Part shown: positions 54,641 to 62,992 of the stretch, in pieces
Layout of the letters: every line of letters starts with the position of its first letter
Position numbering within the stretch: the first letter of the stretch is position 1
DNA from: Bacillota bacterium
Lineage (GTDB): Bacteria > Bacillota > Proteinivoracia > UBA4975
NCBI GenBank assembly: GCA_012523545.1
Contig: JAAYIH010000042.1
Span: 1 to 63,040, forward strand
Length of the DNA: 63,040 nucleotides
Reading direction: 5' to 3'
Made by a program: the position numbers and the translations under genes
The notes under the pieces: model-generated
Told to the model about the DNA's origin: nothing
Databases searched by the model: none
Seen by the model: only the letters and a program-made list of their open reading frames with translations

Positions 54641-56035
54641 TTAGTATATCAGTGCCAGCGGCCCCACTTCCATCAGGGCGGCCAGCAAACTCGCCGCCCA
54701 GAGGTTGTCGGAGGAGTAATACAGAAAGCCCACCAGCACAGAGCGGCCCAGGGCTGAAATCAGCGCCAGCCCCCAGCCCGGGCCAAAGCCGGCCGCCGAT
54801 ACCGAGATAACAGCCCATGCGCAAGAAACCAGGGCAAGTCCTGCCAGCGGGTGGACCCAGTGCGAAATGATACGCTGGCAAAAGCCCCGCAACAAAAACT
54901 CCCGGAATAGTACCGCCAGGATGAGAATGAAGTAGGACATGTTCCAGTCAAATCCCGCCGGCCAGGAGAAGGTCGAACCCAGGACCAGCAGGGCAAAGGC
55001 GCTGACGGCGGCTGCACTGCCGGGCAGCAAGCCTCGGGCAGACAGGCCGAAGAACTCCGGCTCGAGCCGGGCATGGCGGGCCCAGGCGGCGACGATGAGC
55101 AGGGGCAACAGCCACAGGAGGGCAAGCCCCAGGGGTGGCGGCTGGAAGTACGCCGCAAATACGGTCAGGAGCCATGCATACAATAGAGTTCCCGCCAGGG
55201 CGAGCACCGTCCAAAGCGGCTGGTACTCCCCCGCGACTTCCCGTTGTTTGTTTTCAGTACCGCCGACCATAAAGGAAATCACGGCCATGGCCGTCGCCGC
55301 CAGGAAAAACATATAGAGGCCAGCTCTGAGGTTGTAGCCTTCCGGCGGGTAAAACTGTCTGGTCAATTTCGGGTGTTTAAAACGAATATCCAATTCGGCT
55401 CCGGCAAACCGAACCTCGGTATCTTCATAGTACGAGATGGGACCGAGGCGTTGCCCCCAGAGGCGCAGCAATACAGTTTGCTGGGTCGGGAGCAGCCAAT
55501 TGGTGAAGCCAAAGAGGTTGTAATTGATCAGCAAACTGTAACCGTGATCCAACTGGCGGCTGATATATTGGGTGGGTATTTCCTGCTCCTGCAGGTCTTC
55601 AGCCCGGAGCAGGATTGTGTCCCCGGAGTCCTGGATAAAGTGCTTATAATCTATGTAATCCATCATAATCAGCGCCTGATCCAGGTTGTCTTTGATAACG
55701 GAAGGCAGATCGCCCCGATGTTCCCGGGGCAGAGAGATATTGAGTATGCCCGGGGAATCGGCCGGCGGTATCATCAGCACGGCAACGACCCGGCCATGGT
55801 GGTATGCTGGTATGACCAGAGTCCCGGAATAGAACCGGAGCTCAAGATAATCATAGGCCAGGCTCCAGTCGTCGGCAAAATAATAGATGGCGTCGGTTGC
55901 AAATTGCACATCGGTTTGGCCAAAGCTGGCCGGCGCTGTAACATAAATCAGGAATGTGCCCAAGGCTGCGACCACTGCAATAATCAGAGCCAAAAAAATG
56001 CGGCTGACCGGATTAGAAACCAGAGTTTTCAGCAT
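54641..56035 (-). CDS. CPBP-like membrane protein with degenerate protease motifs
   Basis: A 464-residue protein: an N-terminal membrane anchor (about 13-34), an extracytoplasmic region (35-235) that I do not recognise, and about eight hydrophobic segments (237-464). The C-terminal part recalls CPBP/Abi intramembrane proteases, with FREFLLRGF at 377-385. The canonical EExxxR here reads R378-E379...R383; the FxxxH and HxxxN histidines are missing (W407...S411; LLAALMEV at 451-457). Catalysis is doubtful. ATG 56035 follows GGAGGGG by five bases. It is one of two minus-strand genes. Confidence 0.6.
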   Translation of the reverse strand: MLKTLVSNPVSRIFLALIIAVVAALGTFLIYVTAPASFGQTDVQFATDAIYYFADDWSLAYDYLELRFYSGTLVIPAYHHGRVVAVLMIPPADSPGILNISLPREHRGDLPSVIKDNLDQALIMMDYIDYKHFIQDSGDTILLRAEDLQEQEIPTQYISRQLDHGYSLLINYNLFGFTNWLLPTQQTVLLRLWGQRLGPISYYEDTEVRFAGAELDIRFKHPKLTRQFYPPEGYNLRAGLYMFFLAATAMAVISFMVGGTENKQREVAGEYQPLWTVLALAGTLLYAWLLTVFAAYFQPPPLGLALLWLLPLLIVAAWARHARLEPEFFGLSARGLLPGSAAAVSAFALLVLGSTFSWPAGFDWNMSYFILILAVLFREFLLRGFCQRIISHWVHPLAGLALVSCAWAVISVSAAGFGPGWGLALISALGRSVLVGFLYYSSDNLWAASLLAALMEVGPLALIY

Positions 56036-56106
56036 TTTTTCCCCTCCAATGTCTGGACAAACTCTTATTCGACCCAAAGGCAGTCAATCCCTGCCGGCAA
56101 GTGAAA

Positions 56107-56134
56107 TTGACTGCTTGCACATATATGGTAAACT
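56107..56134 (+). promoter_or_regulatory. Possible SigA promoter of nadABC
   Basis: TTGACT (56107-56112), 16 bases, TAAACT (56129-56134), 26 bases before nadA. No NiaR-type operator is obvious to me. Confidence 0.5.
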
Positions 56135-56160
56135 GAAGGAAATATTAAAGGGAGGTCAGG

Positions 56161-57072
56161 GTGGTGAACCTCAATCAACTGCGACGGCAGATTTACCAGT
56201 TAAAAAAAGAACGCAATGCCATTATTTTAGCGCACTACTACCAGCGCCCGGAAATTCAGGACGCAGCTGATTTGGTCGGCGATTCTTTTGCCCTCAGCCT
56301 AGAAGCTGCCCAAACCGACGCCGAAATAATTGTATTCTGCGGCGTCCGTTTTATGGCTGAAACTGCCAGCATCCTATCCCCCGACAAAATAGTCCTGCTG
56401 CCGGATCTGGAGGCGTGTTGCCCCATGGCGGAAATGGCTGTTGCGGAAGATCTGGTTGCCCTCAAGGAGAAGCATCCCCATGCGGCCGTGGTCAGTTATG
56501 TCAACACCTCTGCCGCCGTCAAAGCCGAGTCAGACATTTGCTGTACTTCGGCCAACGCTCTCCAGGTGGTGGAATCGCTTCCCCACCAAACCATCATCTT
56601 TTGCCCCGACCGCAACATGGGGCGCTATGTGGCAGCCAGAACCAAAAAAGAAGTTATACTCTGGGATGGTTACTGTGCCACCCACGATCATTTGACTGCC
56701 GAGGACATTCTGGCTGCGAAACAAAGACATCCCCGCGCTGTGGTCATGGTTCACCCTGAATGCCGGCCGGAAGTGACGGAATTGGCAGATTATATCCTGG
56801 GTACCCGGGGCATGCTGGAACTGGTAAGCCAATCTTCCGCCAACGCTTTCATTGTGGGGACCGAAGCGGGATTGAGCCATGCTTTGTACAAGGCCGAGCC
56901 AGAAAAAACGTATATCTTCCCCAGCAGCCGCCTGATTTGTCCCACCATGAAGCTCAACGCGCTGGAAAGGGTATTGGAAGTTTTGGAAACCCTGGAACCC
57001 AGGATTACCGTTCCCGCCGACATTCAGCGGCGCGCCCGCAAGGCATTGGACAAGATGCTGGCAGTCAGGTAA
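56161..57072 (+). CDS. nadA: Quinolinate synthase
   Basis: A 303-residue [4Fe-4S] enzyme condensing iminoaspartate with dihydroxyacetone phosphate. Start block AIILAHYYQRPEIQDAADLV; cluster cysteines are expected in LEACCPMAEM, the central CCTSANA/CPDRNMG region and HPECRPEV. GTG 56161 or GTG 56164 follow GGGAGGTC; the first is used. First gene of nadA-nadB-nadC. Confidence 0.95.
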   Translation: MVNLNQLRRQIYQLKKERNAIILAHYYQRPEIQDAADLVGDSFALSLEAAQTDAEIIVFCGVRFMAETASILSPDKIVLLPDLEACCPMAEMAVAEDLVALKEKHPHAAVVSYVNTSAAVKAESDICCTSANALQVVESLPHQTIIFCPDRNMGRYVAARTKKEVILWDGYCATHDHLTAEDILAAKQRHPRAVVMVHPECRPEVTELADYILGTRGMLELVSQSSANAFIVGTEAGLSHALYKAEPEKTYIFPSSRLICPTMKLNALERVLEVLETLEPRITVPADIQRRARKALDKMLAVR

Positions 57073-57085
57073 GGGAGTGAGAGCC

Positions 57086-58696
57086 TTGGGCGACGGCAGT
57101 CTTCGCTGTGCCGATGAATATGCAGATATTGTCGTTATAGGCGCCGGGTTGGCAGGATTGTATGCCGCCCTCCTGGCTGCCGAATCGGGAAAAAAGATAA
57201 TTGTGCTGGCCAAAGGCAGCCTTGAGGACAGCAACACCAACCACGCCCAGGGCGGAATCGCTGCTTCAATATGTGCCGAGGACTCGCCGGACTTGCACTT
57301 TCAGGATACCCTGTCTGCCGGCGCCGGCTTGTGCCATGCCAAAGCAGTGCGCCAACTGGTGGTGGAGGGACGGCGGGAAATCTGGCGCCTCATCGACTTG
57401 GGCGTACCCTTTGACAAGGAGCAGTCCGGCCTGGCTTTGACCAGGGAAGGAGCGCACAGCCGCAGGCGAATTCTCCATGCCCAGGGCGATGCCACCGGCC
57501 GGGTCATCCTGGAAACCCTGAAGGAAAAAATTGCCGTTGTCCCCAATATTATATTGCTGGCCAACACCTTTGCGCTGGAACTGTTAGGCGACAGCCGGGG
57601 TTGCACCGGGGTCCTGTGCATGGACGCCCGGGGCAATCCTTTCTGTATCCGGGCCGCCGACGTGGTCATCGCCAGCGGTGGCGCTTGTCAAATCTATGCC
57701 AATACCACCAACCCTCCCGGCGCCACCGGGGACGGCATTGCCATGGCCTGGAGACTGGGGGCCAGGATAGCAGATATGGAATTTGTTCAGTTCCATCCCA
57801 CTGCCCTGATGCTGGAAGGAGCCCCGCGGTTTCTCATTTCCGAAGCGGTGCGGGGCGAAGGGGCAATATTGTTAAACAGCCGGGGAGAACGTTTCCTGTT
57901 CAAGTACCATGCGCAGGGCGAGCTGGCGCCCAGGGATGTGGTCTCCCGGGCCATGCTCCGGGAGATGCAAGAGACCCAAGCCCGGCATTTGTGGCTGGAC
58001 GCCCGTACAGTCAGCGACTTTGAACGGCGGTTTCCCACCATCTACAGCCAATGCAAGCGGTTTGGGCTCAATTTGCCCGGAGATTTGATTCCCGTAGCCC
58101 CCGCCGCCCATTATTTTATTGGCGGCGTGGTGGTGGACCAGCGGGGGTGGACTGGGATACCGGGCCTGTACGCCTGTGGAGAGGCCAGTTGCACCGGTGT
58201 GCACGGCGCCAACAGGCTGGCCAGCAACTCATTGCTGGAGGCTTTGGTTTTTGGCAGGCGGGTTGCCCTGGCCCTGGCCCGGTCGGGCAGGCAAAAGCCC
58301 CGGCCGGCCGGCGCCCGGTTCCAATTTCTGCAGGGTATTGCCAACGCCCAGGAATACAAAGCCCGGTTGCGCGCCATAACGTGGCGGTGGGCCGGCCTTA
58401 ACCGGGACAAAGCGGGTTTGGAAAAGGGGTTGGCTGAACTGGAAGCGCTGGAGCAGGACCTGGCCCGGGGCGTGTATTTATGCCGGGCCAGCATGGAGCT
58501 GGCCAACATGCTAACGGTTGCAAGGCTGCTGTTGCAGGCGGCGCTGTTGCGGGAAGAGAGCAGAGGCGGGCATTTTCGTACCGACTTTCCTGCGCCAAAT
58601 CACGCGCACAGGGGCCACTGGCTTCTGACGCGAAACAGTCCCCCGCGTTTTGTCAAAATCAGCGAGGAGGAAGATGATGTTCTACCCCAAGCTTGA
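57086..58696 (+). CDS. nadB: L-aspartate oxidase
   Basis: A 536-residue FAD enzyme making iminoaspartate for NadA. The FAD site is VIGAGLAGLYAALLA, with TNHAQGGIAAS and HAQGDATGR downstream and the helical C-terminal domain from about 425. TTG 57086 is chosen because AAGGGAG lies eight bases upstream; GTG 57077 overlaps that site. It overlaps nadC by 20 bases. In an anaerobe fumarate may replace oxygen as acceptor. Confidence 0.95.
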   Translation: MGDGSLRCADEYADIVVIGAGLAGLYAALLAAESGKKIIVLAKGSLEDSNTNHAQGGIAASICAEDSPDLHFQDTLSAGAGLCHAKAVRQLVVEGRREIWRLIDLGVPFDKEQSGLALTREGAHSRRRILHAQGDATGRVILETLKEKIAVVPNIILLANTFALELLGDSRGCTGVLCMDARGNPFCIRAADVVIASGGACQIYANTTNPPGATGDGIAMAWRLGARIADMEFVQFHPTALMLEGAPRFLISEAVRGEGAILLNSRGERFLFKYHAQGELAPRDVVSRAMLREMQETQARHLWLDARTVSDFERRFPTIYSQCKRFGLNLPGDLIPVAPAAHYFIGGVVVDQRGWTGIPGLYACGEASCTGVHGANRLASNSLLEALVFGRRVALALARSGRQKPRPAGARFQFLQGIANAQEYKARLRAITWRWAGLNRDKAGLEKGLAELEALEQDLARGVYLCRASMELANMLTVARLLLQAALLREESRGGHFRTDFPAPNHAHRGHWLLTRNSPPRFVKISEEEDDVLPQA

Positions 58697-59531
58697 CGCC
58701 ATACTGTTGGAATTCCTGGCCGAAGATTTGGGCAGCGGCGACATTTCCAGTTCCGCCCTGGAAGGATTGGGAGAGAGACGGGGCTGGTTAACTGCCCGCA
58801 AGCCCGGGGTCATCGCCGGTTTGCCCTTTGCCCGGCGCATTTTCGAACTGGCGGGGGCGACCACGTGGACCAGCCTGGTCACCGACGGTGACGAAGTGGA
58901 AGCGGGCAAGGTTTTGGCATATGTCGATGGTCCCGGCCATTTGTTGCTCCAGGGGGAGCGGACAGCATTAAATCTGTTGCAGCGCCTTAGCGGCATCGCC
59001 ACAAAGACCAGGCGCATGGTGCGCATCGCCGCAGCCCATGGCCATGCCCGCATCGCGGATACGCGCAAAACTTCTCCGGGACTGCGTTGGTTTGAAAAGT
59101 ACGCCGTGCGCATCGGCGGAGGCTGCAACCACCGCTGGGGCTTGTACGATGCCGTGCTGCTCAAGGACAACCACATTAAGCTGGCGGGGGGAATCGACCG
59201 GGCCGTGGCCGCAGTGCGCGAAACCATTGGCCTGGCGCATAAGATAGAGGTTGAAGCAGAGAGCCTGGAGCAGGTCCGCCAGGCCCTGGCGGCCGGGGCC
59301 GACATCATTATGCTGGACAACATGAGCCCGGAGCAGGTTGCCGAAGCTGTAAAAATAGTGGCCGGGCAGGCTGTAACTGAGGCCTCCGGCGGTATCGACG
59401 AGCAAAATCTCGCGCGGTACGCCTCCACCGGTGTCGACTACATTTCCATGGGCGCCCTAACCCACTCGGTATCTGCCCTGGATATCGCTTTTGATTTGGA
59501 TGAGCCAAAACAGAAGGTGGGGCAACGGTGA
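58677..59531 (+). CDS. nadC: Nicotinate-nucleotide pyrophosphorylase (carboxylating)
   Basis: A 284-residue quinolinate phosphoribosyltransferase giving nicotinate mononucleotide. Signatures are EDLGSGDISS near the N-terminus, RKTSPGLRWFEKYAV, GGGCNHRWGL and EASGGI near the end. ATG 58677 is six bases from AGGAGG; ATG 58674 is too close. It completes the de novo NAD set. Confidence 0.96.
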   Translation: MFYPKLDAILLEFLAEDLGSGDISSSALEGLGERRGWLTARKPGVIAGLPFARRIFELAGATTWTSLVTDGDEVEAGKVLAYVDGPGHLLLQGERTALNLLQRLSGIATKTRRMVRIAAAHGHARIADTRKTSPGLRWFEKYAVRIGGGCNHRWGLYDAVLLKDNHIKLAGGIDRAVAAVRETIGLAHKIEVEAESLEQVRQALAAGADIIMLDNMSPEQVAEAVKIVAGQAVTEASGGIDEQNLARYASTGVDYISMGALTHSVSALDIAFDLDEPKQKVGQR

Positions 59532-59571
59532 GCCCAGGCATGCTTGTACATTATTACGGAGGCAACCGGAC

Positions 59572-60525
59572 ATGACGGCCCCTTTGCACGGCAAGACGCT
59601 GTGGATGGCGCCCATGGCGGGAATCACTGACAAGCCTTTCCGCCAGCTGGTCCGCGAGCAGGGTTGCCAGCTGGCTTTTACCGAAATGGTCAGCGCCAAA
59701 GCGATCCTGTACAACAATCGCAGGACGTGGAACATGCTGGATTTAAACGGGGAGGACGCTGTGGGGGTCCAGCTCTTTGGTTCCGAACCCGAAGTCATGG
59801 CTGAGGCTGCACGCATCGCCCAGCAACAAGGGGCGCAGGTGATAGACATCAATATGGGCTGCCCGGTGCCGAAAATTGTAAACAACGGTGAAGGCGCTGC
59901 CCTGATGCGCCAGCCGGAGCGGGCCTTTGCCATCGTCAAAGCCGTTGCAGAGGCCGTCTCCGTACCCGTCACTGTTAAGATCCGGGCGGGTTGGGATGCC
60001 TCCAGCATTAACGCAGTCAGCTTTACCCGGGGCATAGCCCAGGCAGGCGCCCGGGCTGTTACCGTTCACGGCAGAACCAGGGCGCAGATGTACAGCGGGC
60101 GGGCATGCTGGGAAATCATCGCCCGGGTTGTCCAGGCAGTAGACATCCCGGTAATTGGTAACGGCGATGTCTGGAGCGGCGCAGCTGCCAAAGAGATGCT
60201 GCGGCAAACCGGTTGCCACGGGGTGATGCTGGCACGCGGGGTCTTGGGCAATCCCTGGCTCTTTGCCGAGGCGGCCAGCGCGCTGGCAGGCAGAGAGTAC
60301 TCGCCGCCTTCCCTGCGGGACAGAATCTTCATGGCAATCAGGCATCTGCGTATGGAGGTGGCGTACAGAGGCGAAAAACAGGCGGTGTTGTTCATGCGCA
60401 AACATCTGGCGTGGTATTTGAAAGGCCTGCCCGGCGCCTCGCACCTGAAAAGGAAAATTTTTGCCGAACAATCTGCCGACGTCATCGCAAACTTGTTGTA
60501 CCGGTATATTGAAAGTGCAGAGTAA
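59572..60525 (+). CDS. dusB: tRNA-dihydrouridine synthase
   Basis: A 317-residue FMN enzyme reducing uridines in tRNA D loops. MAPMAGITDKPFR at the start, NMGCPVPKI with the active cysteine, KIRAGWD and VHGRTRAQMYSG are typical of DusB. ATG 59572 follows GGAGG by nine bases. It lies 40 bases after nadC without a visible promoter, so it is probably co-transcribed. Confidence 0.94.
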   Translation: MTAPLHGKTLWMAPMAGITDKPFRQLVREQGCQLAFTEMVSAKAILYNNRRTWNMLDLNGEDAVGVQLFGSEPEVMAEAARIAQQQGAQVIDINMGCPVPKIVNNGEGAALMRQPERAFAIVKAVAEAVSVPVTVKIRAGWDASSINAVSFTRGIAQAGARAVTVHGRTRAQMYSGRACWEIIARVVQAVDIPVIGNGDVWSGAAAKEMLRQTGCHGVMLARGVLGNPWLFAEAASALAGREYSPPSLRDRIFMAIRHLRMEVAYRGEKQAVLFMRKHLAWYLKGLPGASHLKRKIFAEQSADVIANLLYRYIESAE

Positions 60526-60555
60526 GCTCCCAAGGAGCTTGCTCTGTTGTTTTTT
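60519..60555 (+). terminator. Terminator after dusB
   Basis: A 12-bp stem AGAGTAAGCTCC / GGAGCTTGCTCT (one G-T pair), loop CAA, then GTTGTTTTTT. It spans the dusB stop codon. Confidence 0.82.
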
Positions 60556-60587
60556 GGTGAAGATAATAGTATACTTAACTGTATACA
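60547..60587 (+). promoter_or_regulatory. Promoter with paired palindromes before the regulator gene
   Basis: TTGTTT (60547-60552), 17 bases, TATACT (60570-60575). Two 8-base palindromes, AGTATACT (60568-60575) and TGTATACA (60580-60587), are separated by TAAC. The first contains the -10 box, which suits an autorepressor site. Confidence 0.55.
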
Positions 60588-60612
60588 TTTTTGTGCACAC
60601 GGGGTGATGGCC

Positions 60613-61155
60613 TTGGAATTGCTCCGGATTGGGGAAAAAATCATCAGCCGCCAGCAGATTGAAAAATGTATTGCGCACATTCTGGAATTGCGCAGCCAGG
60701 GTTTTTCGCAACAAGAAGTGGCCCAGCGCCTGAAGGTCGACCGCACCTTTATCTCGAGGCTGGAAAGCATCGGCGAGTTGCGCAAAGGCAGGGGGGTTGC
60801 GGTTGTTGGTTTTCCGGTGGCCAACGGGCCGGAACTGGCCGACCTGTGCGCCCGCTACGGCGTCGATTGGTATATGTTTCTCAGCGAGGAAGAAAGGCTG
60901 GCCTTTGTTGAGAATAAGTCGGGCCTGGATTTATTTAACGAAATAATGGACATCCTCGCTGCCATAAGACAGTACGACACTGTTATTGTTATGGGCTCCA
61001 ATAAGCGGGTGCGCGGCGTCGAAGCTCTGTTGGACAGGGATGTAATTTCCATGGAACTGGGGGAATCACCGCTGAAGCACGATGTTGTAGTCGATGTCAA
61101 AGCATTGGAAAACATTCTCAGAGTGCTGTGCACCAAGGAGGAAAACGGCCAATGA
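60613..61155 (+). CDS. Helix-turn-helix transcriptional regulator of unknown ligand
   Basis: A 180-residue protein. An N-terminal helix-turn-helix (about 10-55; GFSQQEVAQRLKVDRTFISR) is followed by a conserved-looking domain (about 60-175; VAVVGFPVANG, TVIVMGSNKRVRGVEALL) that may be alpha/beta. I do not know a characterised member. TTG 60613 is chosen, with GGGGTG six bases upstream; ATG 60607 falls in the spacing. It overlaps the next gene by ATGA, so the two act together. Confidence 0.75.
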   Translation: MELLRIGEKIISRQQIEKCIAHILELRSQGFSQQEVAQRLKVDRTFISRLESIGELRKGRGVAVVGFPVANGPELADLCARYGVDWYMFLSEEERLAFVENKSGLDLFNEIMDILAAIRQYDTVIVMGSNKRVRGVEALLDRDVISMELGESPLKHDVVVDVKALENILRVLCTKEENGQ

Positions 61156-62048
61156 AACGCGTAGTCAGCATCAGCCTCGGCTCCAGCCGCAGAAACCACA
61201 AAGCAGAAGTAAATTTAAAAGGCGTTTCTTTTTCAGTGGAGAGAATCGGCACCGACGGCGACATGAATAAGATGATTGCCCTGCTTAAAGAGCTGGACGG
61301 CCAGGTGGACGCCTTTGGTCTCGGCGGCATCGATTTGTACATAGGCACCCCCGCCCGCCGGTACACTTTAAGAGACGGCAAAAAAATTGTCTCCGCCGTG
61401 CGCAAAACCCCCATTGTCGACGGCAGCGGGCTCAAGGATACCCTGGAGCGCATGACCATCAGCTACTTGATTAAGCAGGGCTGGGATTTACGCGGCAAAA
61501 CAGTCTTGTTGACCAGCGCCATGGACCGGTGGGGAATGGCGGAAAGCTTTGTCGAAGCAGGTTGTGAGCTGGAAATAGGGGATTTTATCTTTGCCCTGGG
61601 CATTCCCATTATCCTGCGCAAACTTACTACCCTGGAGCGTGCGGCGAGATTTATTGCCCCTCTGGCAGTGTTATTGCCTTTTTCCGTTCTTTATCCCACC
61701 GGGCACAAGCAGGATGCCAGCGCCGGCAAATTTGGCAGGTATTTTTCCGGCAAAGACATTATTGCCGGGGATTTTAACTATATCTACAGGCACATGCCTG
61801 AGGGTATGAAGGGAATGATTGTAATAACCAATACCGTCACCCCCGGGGATGTTGAAGAATTACGCCGGCGGGGCGTGCGGACTTTGGTTACCACCACGCC
61901 GGTGCTTAACGGGCGTTCCTTCGGTACCAATGTTATGGAGGCGTTGCTGGTGGCTTATTCCGGTGGGCGCGGCCCGCTGTCTAACGCGGAGTACACCCGG
62001 CAGTTGCAGGAGCTCGATTTTCGCCCGCGCATAGAACAACTTCAATAA
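61152..62048 (+). CDS. Conserved protein of unknown function, Rossmann-like
   Basis: A 298-residue protein, often labelled quinate/shikimate dehydrogenase-like in related Clostridia as I recall; I see no catalytic evidence for that. Features: MKRVVSISLGSSRRNHKAE at the start, VDAFGLGGIDLYIG, a nucleotide-fold-like stretch GKTVLLTSAMDRWGMAES (about 116-133), a hydrophobic segment near 180-195 and a C-terminal TNTVTPGDVEELRRRGV. ATG 61152 overlaps the regulator stop codon. Coupling to the regulator and the gap before greA define a two-gene unit. Confidence 0.6.
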   Translation: MKRVVSISLGSSRRNHKAEVNLKGVSFSVERIGTDGDMNKMIALLKELDGQVDAFGLGGIDLYIGTPARRYTLRDGKKIVSAVRKTPIVDGSGLKDTLERMTISYLIKQGWDLRGKTVLLTSAMDRWGMAESFVEAGCELEIGDFIFALGIPIILRKLTTLERAARFIAPLAVLLPFSVLYPTGHKQDASAGKFGRYFSGKDIIAGDFNYIYRHMPEGMKGMIVITNTVTPGDVEELRRRGVRTLVTTTPVLNGRSFGTNVMEALLVAYSGGRGPLSNAEYTRQLQELDFRPRIEQLQ

Positions 62049-62072
62049 CCTTACTTTTTACTTTTCCTAACC

Positions 62073-62117
62073 ACAACAAAAATTGTTGTTGACAAATAAT
62101 AAGCCCCGGTCTATAAT
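62073..62117 (+). promoter_or_regulatory. SigA promoter of greA with an overlapping inverted repeat
   Basis: TTGACA (62089-62094), 17 bases, TATAAT (62112-62117), both perfect. ACAACAA-AAA-TTGTTGT (62073-62089) is a 7-bp inverted repeat touching the -35 box and could be an operator. Confidence 0.82.
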
Positions 62118-62147
62118 TTGGTTTAGCTTTCAGGCTGAAGCCATATA

Positions 62148-62180
62148 TTGCCGCTGCTTTACTGAATAAAGCAGCGGCAA
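62148..62180 (+). promoter_or_regulatory. Strong hairpin in the greA leader
   Basis: A perfect 14-bp stem TTGCCGCTGCTTTA / TAAAGCAGCGGCAA with loop CTGAA in the transcribed leader, followed by only TTT. It may attenuate transcription or shield the mRNA. E. coli greA also has a leader terminator, from memory. Confidence 0.75.
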
Positions 62181-62235
62181 TTTACATATGATTTTCTAAC
62201 AGGCAACCCAGTGTGCAATTAAAGGAGAGTGTGGC

Positions 62236-62712
62236 ATGAACGGAAAGGAAGTAATTCTTACCCCTGACGGATACAAACGCTTGGAAGAAGAACTGGAGCA
62301 GTTGCGCACCGTCAGGCGCAAAGAGGTTGCAGAACGGATAAAGAACGCCATATCCTTTGGCGATATCAGTGAGAACTCAGAGTACAATGAAGCCAAACAA
62401 GAACAGGCCTTCCTCGAAGGGCGCGTAATGGCCCTGGAGAAAATGCTGCGCAACGCGCGGGTGCTGGATGCAGATGAAATCAACACCGAAAAAGTCGGCA
62501 TCGGCTCCATAGTGTTGCTCAAAGACCTGGAATACAATGAAGAGGTGGAGTACACCATAGTTTCCAGCGCCGAGGCCAACCCCAATGAAAATAAAATTTC
62601 CATCGAATCTCCGGTGGGCAGAGCGATTATTAACAAACCCGTCGGCAGTGTTGTTGAGGTCAACGTTCCTGCCGGTACCCTTAAATATGAAATTCTCGCC
62701 ATCCGCAGGTAA
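62236..62712 (+). CDS. greA: Transcription elongation factor GreA
   Basis: A 158-residue GreA that rescues backtracked RNA polymerase. The N-terminal coiled coil (about 1-75) carries the acidic tip near [18 protein letters not shown], and the C-terminal FKBP-like domain ends with [21 protein letters not shown] 62236 follows AAAGGAGAG. It has its own promoter and a structured leader, just before the rRNA operon. Confidence 0.97.
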   Translation: MNGKEVILTPDGYKRLEEELEQLRTVRRKEVAERIKNAISFGDISENSEYNEAKQEQAFLEGRVMALEKMLRNARVLDADEINTEKVGIGSIVLLKDLEYNEEVEYTIVSSAEANPNENKISIESPVGRAIINKPVGSVVEVNVPAGTLKYEILAIRR

Positions 62713-62733
62713 TATTTGGCGAAATTTTAGGGT

Positions 62734-62762
62734 TTGACACGGCCGGCGCTTTGTGTTAAACT
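62734..62762 (+). promoter_or_regulatory. rRNA operon promoter P1
   Basis: TTGACA (62734-62739), 17 bases, TAAACT (62757-62762). Confidence 0.82.
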
Positions 62763-62823
62763 GCTCTTTGCGTCGGCAAAACAACACTTTAGCCTTTTGG
62801 CTGCGAGTTTTGCTGAAACACTG

Positions 62824-62852
62824 TTGACACATCGATGATTGTGTGCTATTAT
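62824..62852 (+). promoter_or_regulatory. rRNA operon promoter P2 and leader
   Basis: TTGACA (62824-62829), 17 bases, TATTAT (62847-62852). The leader beyond it has a hairpin GCCGTC/GACGGC (62860-62876) and the segment TTTGAAAACTGAACAGTG, common in Firmicute rRNA leaders. Nothing else is coded between greA and 16S. Confidence 0.85.
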
Positions 62853-62992
62853 ATCTCTCGCCGTCGATTTGACGGCAAATTATTCGAGGTCAGCATTGGG
62901 CTGGCATTTTCATGGGTTCTTTGAAAACTGAACAGTGATTAGAAGGGCACCAAGTTCAATTAGTTAATTTGAGTCACGAATCGGCTCTTGTT

